Source: NORP240 sp046047495
GTDB taxonomy: Bacteria; Pseudomonadota; Gammaproteobacteria; Pseudomonadales; Pseudohongiellaceae
Assembly (NCBI GenBank): GCA_046047495.1
Contig: JBJOHV010000089.1
Location: 33,055-97,054 of the forward strand
DNA: 64,000 nt
Direction of reading: 5' to 3'
Shown: positions 38,470-46,418 of the stretch, piece by piece
Layout of the letters: every line of letters begins with the position of its first letter
Numbering within the stretch: position 1 is the stretch's first letter
Notes under the pieces: generated by a model
What the model saw: only the letters and a program-made list of their open reading frames with translations
What the model was told of the DNA's origin: nothing
The model's database searches: none
Translations under genes and position numbers: made by a program

Positions 38470-38514
38470 GTGAATCGCTTCACACAAATACTGTGAAGCC
38501 CATCACATTGTGAT
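38470..38514. promoter_or_regulatory. cluster of TGTGA/TCACA half-sites, including a perfect CRP-type palindrome
   Basis: TGTGA-N6-TCACA lies at 38492-38507, the exact core of a CRP/Vfr site. It overlaps further dyads: GTGAA-N4-TTCAC at 38470-38483, CTTCACA-N7-TGTGAAG at 38478-38498 and ATCACA-T-TGTGAT at 38502-38514. The centre is about 116 bases before the thioesterase start and about 100 bases past the kinase stop. Confidence 0.45.
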
Positions 38515-38599
38515 CCGGCAATACCGCCATACAAATTTTACGCACTGTCTCAGGATTAATGTATATCTTATTGTTTTTAATGGCTAATAAATTTAATTG

Positions 38600-41335
38600 C
38601 TAGCCAGCGGCCGGGGCCACCCCGGACTCGGTATCCCGTTCGTCTAACACCCGGCGAATCATGTGGGCGATCTCAGCCAGGGCAAAGGGTTTACGCAGAA
38701 AGCCACAATGAACCTGCTCCCCACTCACACCATTCCACTGCACATCGCTTTGACCGGTACACAGGATGGCCGGCAGATTGGCGCGCAGTTCCCGCATGGC
38801 AGTCATCAACTCCATTCCGGTCAGAGGCTGCATGGTGAAGTCGGTAATCAGCAGGTCGTAATGGTCAGGTCGGTCACGAAAGCGCGCCAGGGCCTGTTGC
38901 GGATTCTGGAAAGCCTCCACCTCGTAGCCCGAACTGCTCAGCAGCCTCTGCAGGGGCACCAGAATGTCCTCCTCATCGTCCACCAGCAGAATGCGTTCCC
39001 CCGTCCCCGCCAACAAGCTGGGTTGCGCGGGCTCGTCGCGCAGCTCCTGGGTTGCCTGCACCGCCGGCAGATAGATCGCCATGCAGGTGCCGAGACCCAC
39101 CCGGGATGACACATGGATCGTGCCGCCGTGGGACTTGACGATGCGATAGACGATTGCCATGCCGAGGCCCCGCCCATTGAACTTGTCACGGGTCGTGAAA
39201 AATGGATCGAATATCTTGTTCACCATGGCCAAAGGGATGCCAACACCAGCATCGGTGACCTGCAATACCACATAGTCGCCCGGGCTGACGGTACCTCCCG
39301 AGAGGGGCCGGGTGCGGCTGACCTGCTCCCTGCCCAGGGCAATACTGATTGCACCCGCGCGCCCCTGCATGGCCTGGGAAGCATTGGTGACCAGGTTCAT
39401 CAAGACCTGCTCCAACTGGGTGAAATTACCGGTAAGCGTCAGGTCGTCGCTGCGTTCCGCCGGCTCCAATTGCAGGTCCTGGGGAACGGATACCGACAAC
39501 AATTTGATGGCATCCTGGGCCACGTCCCACAGATTCACCTCGGTCATGGCGACTCCCATGTCGCGGCTGAAACTCATGATCTGGTTGCACAGCTCGCTGC
39601 CCCGGTGGGTGGCATTCACGATCTTCCCCAGAGCTTCACCCTGACTGCCGGGATCGGGGTCGGCACGCAGCAATTCGGCGTAGCCGGCAATCACCCCCAG
39701 CACATTGTTGAAGTCATGGGAGATGCCGCCCACCAGGGTGCCCAGTGCCTCCATTTTCTGGCGCTGCCGACTTTCACTCTCCCGGGACAGGCGCTGGGTG
39801 ATATCACGCACCAGGAAAAAATAGCCCAGATCGTCACCCCGGGTGCTGCGGATGTGAGTGCCCAGCATCTCACCGGTGAATTCCCCATCGGCACTGCGAA
39901 ACTCCAGGATAACCGGTTCCGAATGGCTGGCCAGTTCAGTGGCAAAGCCATCCGGGTCGACCCGTGGAGTGGGTTGGCCGACCAGCAATTGCTGGACTTT
40001 TTTGCCCACCAGGGCGTCTGGGGAGTGATTGAAGACCTGATAAACCGCCTGATTGGTGGCGTAGATCATACCGTCTTCCCGAGTCATCAGGACGGCATCG
40101 GGAATGCTGTTGATGACCGAGGCGAACAGATCCTTCTGGGCTCCCAGATCCCTGGCTTTGTCCCGCAATTCCCGCTCGGCAGCCTTGCGGCGGCGCAAGG
40201 TCACGAACAAGGCGAAGATCAGACAGGCCTGAATGCTGATCACCAGCAGTGTGATCAGCACCTGTTGACGGTAGGTATCCCACAGGGTGATTACAGGAAA
40301 CTCCACCTGGCTGCCGGGAGGCAATTGCCGTTCGGCGATGCCGAAGCGCTGCAACTGGCGGTCGTCGAAATAAAAGCCGCTGGTTAGCACCGGCACCGGG
40401 GATGGCGTTTCGCCACTCAGCATCGCCAGGGTCATGGCGGCCAGTTCGGTGGTGATGTCCTCCACCCTTGCCATGGCGCCCCCCAGCAAACCGAAACCCA
40501 GCATGGAATCGAAGTTGCCGAGAATCGGCAATTCCGTGGCTGCTGACAATTCCGCCACGATCCGCGGAGTGGTCAGGGCATTGCCGTCATTGTCCCGTTC
40601 ATAGGGCAGCATGACCAGGACGGTACCGGTGGGTTGATCCTTTGTCACCCGCATCAACTCCGCGAGGGGCAGACCCATCTGGATTTCCACCTCCATGTCC
40701 ACCGGATGCTCGGCCAGCACCGCCTGGGCCACGGCAAGATAACCCTCACCGAACTCATCTCCCCCCACCAGCAGAACCAGCTTTCTGGTACCGGGCAGCA
40801 GGCGGGGCAGCATCTCCACCGTCTTCCGAAACGACTCGGTGAAATCAGCCACCACCACACCGTTGGCTGGTTCCGGCGCCCGGGCCAGTGCGGCCTGAAA
40901 TTCCTGGTCAGTCAAGCTGTAGATCCGCTTCGCACCTGGAAATATCTCGTCACCGTATGTCTGCAGGAAGCGGTCAGACTGGGGCAAAACGGAGATGACA
41001 AGATCTGCAGGATCAAGCAGCTGTCTGGCTTTGAGGATATCCACATAGTTGGTGAACTGGGCATCGCTGCCAATGGATTCCAGCCCTGAGTATTCGATCT
41101 GCATGCGGATGGCGATGTTCGTATCGTTCGCCACGGCCAGCTTGTGGTGCAGTGCCTGATCGAAGTTCTGGCGCCAGACACCGACGTCAGTGGCATTGTG
41201 CAGCACCATGACCTTGCGGGTGACAGTGCCTTCCTCCGCGGCCTGTCCCGGAGGTGCCCAGCTCACCAACAGCCCCGTCAGCAGCAGCCCGGTGACGTGC
41301 TTCATTGCCGGGTAACCATGCCGTTTCGGCAGCAT
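38600..41335 (-). CDS. hybrid sensor kinase with periplasmic binding-protein-like sensor domain
   Basis: The 911-residue protein opens with a signal/anchor (MKHVTGLLLTGLLVSWAPPG). A periplasmic region of about 330 residues resembles ABC substrate-binding proteins of the PF04392 kind (VLVMLPYERDNDGNALTTPR, LPILGNFDSMLGFGLLGG). A membrane helix lies around 357-378, PAS around 400-500, HisKA with GGISHDFNNVLGV (His near 541), and an ATPase with RGLGMAIVYRIVKSHGG. A C-terminal receiver has its phospho-Asp in LLITDFTMQPLTG near 830. No DNA-binding domain or separate response regulator is adjacent. It is divergent from the redox genes at 41671, which suggests that it senses their substrate. The start could also be the ATG at 41305; neither has a good ribosome site. 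Confidence 0.9.
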   Translation of the reverse strand: MLPKRHGYPAMKHVTGLLLTGLLVSWAPPGQAAEEGTVTRKVMVLHNATDVGVWRQNFDQALHHKLAVANDTNIAIRMQIEYSGLESIGSDAQFTNYVDILKARQLLDPADLVISVLPQSDRFLQTYGDEIFPGAKRIYSLTDQEFQAALARAPEPANGVVVADFTESFRKTVEMLPRLLPGTRKLVLLVGGDEFGEGYLAVAQAVLAEHPVDMEVEIQMGLPLAELMRVTKDQPTGTVLVMLPYERDNDGNALTTPRIVAELSAATELPILGNFDSMLGFGLLGGAMARVEDITTELAAMTLAMLSGETPSPVPVLTSGFYFDDRQLQRFGIAERQLPPGSQVEFPVITLWDTYRQQVLITLLVISIQACLIFALFVTLRRRKAAERELRDKARDLGAQKDLFASVINSIPDAVLMTREDGMIYATNQAVYQVFNHSPDALVGKKVQQLLVGQPTPRVDPDGFATELASHSEPVILEFRSADGEFTGEMLGTHIRSTRGDDLGYFFLVRDITQRLSRESESRQRQKMEALGTLVGGISHDFNNVLGVIAGYAELLRADPDPGSQGEALGKIVNATHRGSELCNQIMSFSRDMGVAMTEVNLWDVAQDAIKLLSVSVPQDLQLEPAERSDDLTLTGNFTQLEQVLMNLVTNASQAMQGRAGAISIALGREQVSRTRPLSGGTVSPGDYVVLQVTDAGVGIPLAMVNKIFDPFFTTRDKFNGRGLGMAIVYRIVKSHGGTIHVSSRVGLGTCMAIYLPAVQATQELRDEPAQPSLLAGTGERILLVDDEEDILVPLQRLLSSSGYEVEAFQNPQQALARFRDRPDHYDLLITDFTMQPLTGMELMTAMRELRANLPAILCTGQSDVQWNGVSGEQVHCGFLRKPFALAEIAHMIRRVLDERDTESGVAPAAG

Positions 41336-41462
41336 CCTTTGCGCATTTTTTGCATCAGCTCCTCACAATTCCTGCACGAATCCTTTGTTGTCCTGTTGTT
41401 CCTGGAATTTATTAGCCAATTGCCAGCCTATCCGAAATATCCGGGGATCGTCATTGCCAAAG

Positions 41463-41478
41463 TGTGAACTTCATCACA
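41463..41478. promoter_or_regulatory. perfect CRP/Vfr-type site in the divergent region
   Basis: TGTGA-ACTTCA-TCACA, followed by TTTTG, is the same core as the site at 38492 and shares flanking bases with it (TGTGAA...TCACATT). The centre is about 135 bases before the kinase start and 200 bases before the cytochrome start, so it could act on either. Confidence 0.45.
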
Positions 41479-41482
41479 TTTT

Positions 41483-41511
41483 GGGGGCGGCCCTGATCGT
41501 GAACCGCCCCC
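41483..41511. promoter_or_regulatory. 8-base perfect inverted repeat, GGGGGCGG/CCGCCCCC
   Basis: Arms at 41483-41490 and 41504-41511 enclose 13 bases. There is no T-run after the stem on either strand, so it is not a standard terminator; an operator or a leader structure is possible. It begins four bases after the CRP-type site. Confidence 0.4.
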
Positions 41512-41629
41512 GACCGGCGAACTGTGATGGACTTAACCTTTGCCAGCAATGGTCGTGGAAATTTAAAAGCCCTCTGTGACCCAGGTACGGTTTCAAAGCG
41601 TTGAGCGAATTTAGTATGGGCTCCATTGT

Positions 41630-41650
41630 GCAACCCACGATCAGGGTTGC
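41630..41650 (+). promoter_or_regulatory. leader hairpin before the multidomain cytochrome gene
   Basis: GCAACCC and GGGTTGC pair perfectly around a seven-base loop, ending 20 bases before the ATG at 41671 and about 10 bases before its AAGGGGG ribosome site. It may affect translation or mRNA stability. Confidence 0.4.
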
Positions 41651-41670
41651 TACCGAGTCAAGGGGGCCGC

Positions 41671-44199
41671 ATGAAGTACACAAGAGCCTGCTCGTTGGTA
41701 GCCTGTCTGGGCCTGATGCTTTTCCCGCTATCCGGTATGAGTGCCGGGCGATCAACCATCGAGAATGCCAGCCTTGTCATTCCGCGGGTCGACGTCGATG
41801 GCTACGGCGCCCTGGCCCTGTCTTTCACCATCAGCTATGACACTGACTATCGTTTTTCCCTGACATCGGCGACGGAAGCCTCTTTATCCGTGGACAACGC
41901 GGCGGTCTTCGACCCGTCTGTGATGGAGATCGAAATCTTCGAGATCGAGCTTGCCAACGGGGATCTCTACACGGCCAGGCTGGGCCTGATCGAGGAACCG
42001 GACGGCATGGTGTTCGAGTTGATCGACGCCCAGCCATTGACAGGCTCACCAACTGCTCCGTCAACACCGGTAAATGATCAGGCCGTGTCGCTCTATGGAC
42101 AATTGTGTGTGACCTGCCACGGCAATACCGGGCAGGGAACCTCTGCAGGCCCTCCCCTGGTCGCCTGTGCAAATTGCGGCTCCCATGCCGGCCTGGCTGC
42201 CTACATTCGCGACACCATGCCCCTGGGTCAGTCAACCCGCTGCGACACCGGCTGTGCAGCACTATTGAGCGACTACATTCTCGGCGCATTCAACAGCAGC
42301 AATCAGCAGGTTTCCGGGCAGGCAGTCGGCTTCATCAAGACACTGTCAGCGACGGAAACGGTGCGCAAGGCCGGCATGGAGCTTCTCAGCCGTTTCCCCA
42401 CTCTTGCTGAATTCCAGCTGGCAACCAGCGGTGGAGACGGGGCCCTGCGCCAGGTCATCGACGGCATGATGGAGGAGCCGGCTTTCTATGCGCGACTCTC
42501 GGAGATTTTCAATGACTATCTGCTGACCGACAAATACCTCTCCACCAACGGCAGCGACGCAGCCCTGCGCCTGCTGGACAGCAAGGATTTTCCTGCCCTG
42601 TGGTGGTTCGACCCCGGCAAGGAAAGCCGCCCGGAAAACTTCGAGTACATAAAACGCGTGACCAATGATGGCGTGGCACGGGAGCCACTTGAACTCATCA
42701 ACCACATTGTCAGAAACAATCGCCCGTTCACTGAAATCGTCACGGCGAACTACTTCATGGTGAATCCTTTCTCGGCGCGCAGCTACGGTGTACCCAATAC
42801 TGAATTCCACAACCCCGAAGATCCCAAAGAGTTTCAACCGGCCGTTCTGACAGGAATACCGACGGCTGGAATCCTTACCTCTCCAATGTTTCTTAACCGC
42901 TATCCCACCACTGCAACAAACCGTAATCGCGGTCGGGCGCGCGTGGTGTTCGATCTGTTTCTGGACACCGACATTCTCGCCATAGAAGGGGTAAGACCAG
43001 GCAACGCGGTGGACATCACCAATGCCATACCCACTATCGACAATCCGGAATGCTCCAAATGCCATTCCGTGCTGGACCCGGTGGCATCGGTATTTCAGAA
43101 CTGGGATTACAAAGGCCGCTTCCGTCCCGCCCGCCTGGAAAACGGCTGGTATGCGGACATGGAATTGAGAGGATTCAACGGTGTGGTCATGCCCCTGGCG
43201 GGCAATGTGGACAGCTCCGTGCGCTGGCTGGGCCGCCAGATAGCCCAGGACCCCAAGTTTCCGCGTGCAGTGGTGCGTATTCTGGTCAACGGCTTGACCG
43301 GCAAGGAGCCGCTGCCAGCGCCTCCGCCCGGCGCGGCCCAGGCAGAGGTGGACGCCTATGTGGCCGAGCGCACCCTGCTCAATGACATCCAGCAGAAATT
43401 CGTGGCGGATAACTACAATCTAAAGACCCTGGTGCGGGAAATCCTCATGAGCCCCTACTGGCGGGCCGCCGAGCTGACCTTCGGCGCCAACCTGCTGGCC
43501 CATGCCGACACCGGCTCCCGGCGCATGCTCACTCCGGAGCAGCTCGATCGCAAGATTACGACCCTGCTCGGCTTTGAGTGGCGCGGCACCATGGACAACT
43601 ACTACAAGGAAAAGAACCAGGCCTCCTCATCGCGTCTTTTGTACAAGTTTCACCAGATCTACGGTGGCATTGACTCCGATGATGTCACCACCCGCCTGAA
43701 AGCCCCCAACGGCATGATGGGTGCCATGCAGTTGCGCATGGCCAATGAATTGGCCTGCTATGCCGTTCCCCAGGATTTCCTGAACCCTTCGACCCAACGT
43801 CGACTGTTCCCTTTCGTCGAGGCCGGCACCTCGCCCTACGATGCCAACGGTGTGATCAGCCCGCAGAACATGCAATTGATAAGAGAGAACATTCGCTACC
43901 TCCATGACTACCTGCTACGGGAAAACTATCACGTAGGCAGTCCGGAGCTGCAGGTGACCGAAGACCTGTTCATGAGCTCCATCAATCAGGGTCGTCAACA
44001 CATACTCACCAGCGGCGGTCACTGGTCTGCCGTGCAATTGCCAGCCTATTGCAAACGCAGCCGCGACCTGCAGGGCAACAGCCTCAAACCCGACGGCGGC
44101 GAGGATCGGCGCCTGCTCGAGGACCGCCAATTTGTCATACGGTCCTGGATGGCGGTATTGGCCTATCTGTTGTCCGATTACCACTTCGTTTATGAATAG
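41671..44199 (+). CDS. exported multidomain cytochrome, DUF1592/DUF1588/DUF1585-like
   Basis: The 842-residue protein has a signal peptide (ending GMSA near residue 25), a small beta domain (about 28-125) and a cytochrome c domain with CVTCH at 146-150. The probable axial Met lies in DTMPLG, with extra Cys pairs ACANC and CDTGC. A DUF1592-like helical region follows (about 235-365), then a DUF1588-like domain with a second haem motif CSKCH at 461-465 (ECSKCHSVLDPVASVFQNWD) and a DUF1585-like segment (LVREILMSPYWRA). About 230 residues at the C-terminus are not recognised. These domains are best known from planctomycete cytochromes paired with DUF1501 or DUF1552 proteins. AAGGGGG and the signal peptide fix the start. 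First gene of the redox cluster. Confidence 0.8.
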   Translation: MKYTRACSLVACLGLMLFPLSGMSAGRSTIENASLVIPRVDVDGYGALALSFTISYDTDYRFSLTSATEASLSVDNAAVFDPSVMEIEIFEIELANGDLYTARLGLIEEPDGMVFELIDAQPLTGSPTAPSTPVNDQAVSLYGQLCVTCHGNTGQGTSAGPPLVACANCGSHAGLAAYIRDTMPLGQSTRCDTGCAALLSDYILGAFNSSNQQVSGQAVGFIKTLSATETVRKAGMELLSRFPTLAEFQLATSGGDGALRQVIDGMMEEPAFYARLSEIFNDYLLTDKYLSTNGSDAALRLLDSKDFPALWWFDPGKESRPENFEYIKRVTNDGVAREPLELINHIVRNNRPFTEIVTANYFMVNPFSARSYGVPNTEFHNPEDPKEFQPAVLTGIPTAGILTSPMFLNRYPTTATNRNRGRARVVFDLFLDTDILAIEGVRPGNAVDITNAIPTIDNPECSKCHSVLDPVASVFQNWDYKGRFRPARLENGWYADMELRGFNGVVMPLAGNVDSSVRWLGRQIAQDPKFPRAVVRILVNGLTGKEPLPAPPPGAAQAEVDAYVAERTLLNDIQQKFVADNYNLKTLVREILMSPYWRAAELTFGANLLAHADTGSRRMLTPEQLDRKITTLLGFEWRGTMDNYYKEKNQASSSRLLYKFHQIYGGIDSDDVTTRLKAPNGMMGAMQLRMANELACYAVPQDFLNPSTQRRLFPFVEAGTSPYDANGVISPQNMQLIRENIRYLHDYLLRENYHVGSPELQVTEDLFMSSINQGRQHILTSGGHWSAVQLPAYCKRSRDLQGNSLKPDGGEDRRLLEDRQFVIRSWMAVLAYLLSDYHFVYE

Positions 44200-44226
44200 G
44201 CTGACCACCAGCACGGGGCATGTGCC

Positions 44227-45525
44227 ATGATCAAGCGCAGACAATTGCTTAAGTACCTGGCAGCAACCGGCATGGGACTCGGTTTGCCGTCACCTCTGGC
44301 ACTCGCCCAAACTGGGCGACCCGACCGCTTCTGGGTATCCGTCAACGCCAGCGGCGGCTGGGATCCCACCAGCTTGATTGATCCCAAGGGGAACACGCCG
44401 CGACTGGACGGCCGCGGCCCGGTCAACAATTTCTCCAGCGCCGCCATCCGCAGCTTGGGCAATATCCGCTTCCTGGGTGACTATCCACCCGACGTGGAAG
44501 TCCCGGCGGGTGACGATCCGGGTAACCTGGGCAACTTTTTCACCCGGCATGCCGCACGCCTGATGGTCATCAACGGCATCGACACCCAGACCAACAACCA
44601 TGATGCCGGCACACGCCATGTCTGGAGTGGAAAAATCGAGGAGGGCTATCCCAGCTTCACCGCCCTGGCCGCCGCCACCACGGCGCCTGGTGAACCTCTG
44701 GCCTTCATAAGCAACGGCGGCTACGACCACACCGCGTCCCTGGTGGCACCTGCCAGGATTGGCGGCGGTGATGTGTTCCAGCAATTGGCTTTTCCCAATG
44801 CGGGACGCCCCAGTTACGAACTGGAGGACCGCTCCCCCTATTTCATCGACAGTGTGTACTCGGCCATCGAGTCGGCCAGGGCCGCACGCCTGCAGCGGCT
44901 GCGCAGGGGCGCCGGCCTGCCCCTGATGCGGCGGCAACTCGATGAACTGATGCTGGCGCGCAGCGGCGAGAACAACCTCAACCAGCTCGTCCGCCTGTTA
45001 CCGGGCAGTGTCTCCGGCGGGCTGGCCGGACAGGCTGAGGTGGCCATAGCCGCATTTGCCAGCGGCGTGGCGGTGAGTGCAAATCTCAATACCGGCGGCT
45101 TCGACACCCATGGCAATCATGATTTCAATCACCACCGTCGGCTCACCGAGCTGTTGCGGGGCGTGGACCGGTTGTGGAATGAGATCGAAAAACACGGATT
45201 GCAGGACAAAGTCACGGTCATCATCGGTTCGGACTTCGGGCGCACTCCGTTCTACAACAGCAATCGCGGCAAGGATCACTGGAATGTGACCAGTATGATG
45301 CTGATGGGTGCCGGCATCCCGGGCAACCGGGTGATCGGCGCCACGGACGCCCATGTGGAAGCCCTGCCCATCAACCCTGCCAGCTTGCAACCGGATCCCA
45401 ATGGCATCACCCTGACCCCCCAGCACATCCACCTGGCCCTGCGCCAGTTGGCGGGGGTGCCGGCTGCCCTGAGCGGGCAATTCGGCATAGCGGGGGCCAC
45501 ACTCGGGCTGTTCAGTCCAGCCTGA
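44227..45525 (+). CDS. Tat-exported DUF1501-family protein
   Basis: The 432-residue protein starts MIKRRQLLKYLAATGMGLGL, a twin-arginine-type signal with cleavage near ALA-QT. The DUF1501 domain, a sulfatase/alkaline-phosphatase-like fold, is recognised by NTGGFDTHGNHD, VIIGSDFGRTPFYNSN and the late WNVTSMMLMGAGI. The acidic and His residues suit metal binding, and Tat export fits a cofactor loaded in the cytosol. No reaction is known for the family. It is 27 bases after the multidomain cytochrome, the usual partner of DUF1501 proteins. Confidence 0.85.
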   Translation: MIKRRQLLKYLAATGMGLGLPSPLALAQTGRPDRFWVSVNASGGWDPTSLIDPKGNTPRLDGRGPVNNFSSAAIRSLGNIRFLGDYPPDVEVPAGDDPGNLGNFFTRHAARLMVINGIDTQTNNHDAGTRHVWSGKIEEGYPSFTALAAATTAPGEPLAFISNGGYDHTASLVAPARIGGGDVFQQLAFPNAGRPSYELEDRSPYFIDSVYSAIESARAARLQRLRRGAGLPLMRRQLDELMLARSGENNLNQLVRLLPGSVSGGLAGQAEVAIAAFASGVAVSANLNTGGFDTHGNHDFNHHRRLTELLRGVDRLWNEIEKHGLQDKVTVIIGSDFGRTPFYNSNRGKDHWNVTSMMLMGAGIPGNRVIGATDAHVEALPINPASLQPDPNGITLTPQHIHLALRQLAGVPAALSGQFGIAGATLGLFSPA

Positions 45526-45629
45526 CCCGACTGGAACGGGAAGTACCCATCACAATCCTGTAGACCCCTGCCCCGCTTGCCCTTATCCTCTGCCTGGAAT
45601 TTCAGCAACAGGCAACAGGTGCAATCACC

Positions 45630-46418
45630 ATGACGGATCGATACCAATCAGTGCCATTCCTGGCCAGGGCAGCCGTATTGCTGCTGCTGTGCACAGGGCA
45701 GTCCCTGACGGCTCAGGAAACCGGCGATCACCAGTACACCAGCGAGGCCATTCAGGCCGGCTCGCGGGTCTATGTGCAGCAGTGCGCCCTGTGCCACGGC
45801 CCCCAGGGGGAAACCGTGGATGGCATCAACCTGCGGCGTGGCCAGTTCCGTACCGCCACCTCCGATGACGACCTGCGTCGGGTGATTTCCCAGGGTGCGG
45901 CGGAGGGTCGCATGCCCGCTTTCAATCTGCGGGCAGAGGAACTGGAGGGCGTAATCGCCTATATCCGTGCCGGCTTCGATCCCGAGGGTGTGGCGGTGCG
46001 CATCGGCGATCCTGTCCTGGGCAAGGACCTGTACAACGGCAAGGGCCAGTGTGCCGCCTGTCACCGGGTCCATGGCCAGGGACCGCGCACGGCGCCGGAC
46101 CTCAGCGACATCGGCTTGTTGCGCACGCCCGCCCATCTGCAACGGGTATTGCTGGAGCCGGCCGCCGCACTGTGGCCCATCAACCGCCCCGTGCGCATCG
46201 TGACCCGCAACGAGGAGGTCATCACCGGGCGCCGCCTCAATGAAGACACCTACACCGTGCAGATCATCGACAGCAATGAACAGCTGCGCTCCCTGGTGAA
46301 AGCGGACCTGGTACGTTATGACATCATCAATGAACCCTCCCATCGCACCACCAATCTCAGTTCCGAAGAAGTGGCCCACGTGGTGGGCTACCTGTTGACC
46401 CTGCGAGGCCTGCCATGA
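45630..46418 (+). CDS. periplasmic dihaem c-type cytochrome
   Basis: The 262-residue protein has a signal peptide (residues 1-28, ending LTA-QE) and two cytochrome c domains, with CALCH at 52-56 and CAACH at 141-145. Likely axial Met is in EGRMPAFNL for the first; the second has a longer tail (RIVTRNEEVITGRRLNEDTY) like cytochromes that accompany quinoproteins or sugar-oxidising enzymes. Its stop overlaps the start of the PQQ dehydrogenase by four bases, so it is the obvious electron acceptor of that enzyme. Confidence 0.9.
   Translation: MTDRYQSVPFLARAAVLLLLCTGQSLTAQETGDHQYTSEAIQAGSRVYVQQCALCHGPQGETVDGINLRRGQFRTATSDDDLRRVISQGAAEGRMPAFNLRAEELEGVIAYIRAGFDPEGVAVRIGDPVLGKDLYNGKGQCAACHRVHGQGPRTAPDLSDIGLLRTPAHLQRVLLEPAAALWPINRPVRIVTRNEEVITGRRLNEDTYTVQIIDSNEQLRSLVKADLVRYDIINEPSHRTTNLSSEEVAHVVGYLLTLRGLP

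Larger units (their letters stand above)
41336..41670. other. 335-base divergent intergenic region between kinase and redox operon
   Basis: Holds the start regions of two divergent transcripts and three symmetrical elements described separately: a CRP-type palindrome, a G-rich inverted repeat and a hairpin just before the ribosome site of the 41671 gene. No small gene is seen. No convincing -10/-35 pair could be fixed. Confidence 0.6.

Noticed and set aside
34874..38473. Open frame of nearly 1200 codons antisense to the hybrid kinase and thioesterase
   Set aside because: Shadow of two clear genes; composition (His, Gln, Gly-rich) is that of complementary-strand translation.
38581..38606. TGGCTA/TAGCCA inverted repeat at the kinase stop, as terminator
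   Set aside because: Six-base AT-containing stem with a 14-base loop, followed by A-rich rather than U-rich sequence on the transcript.
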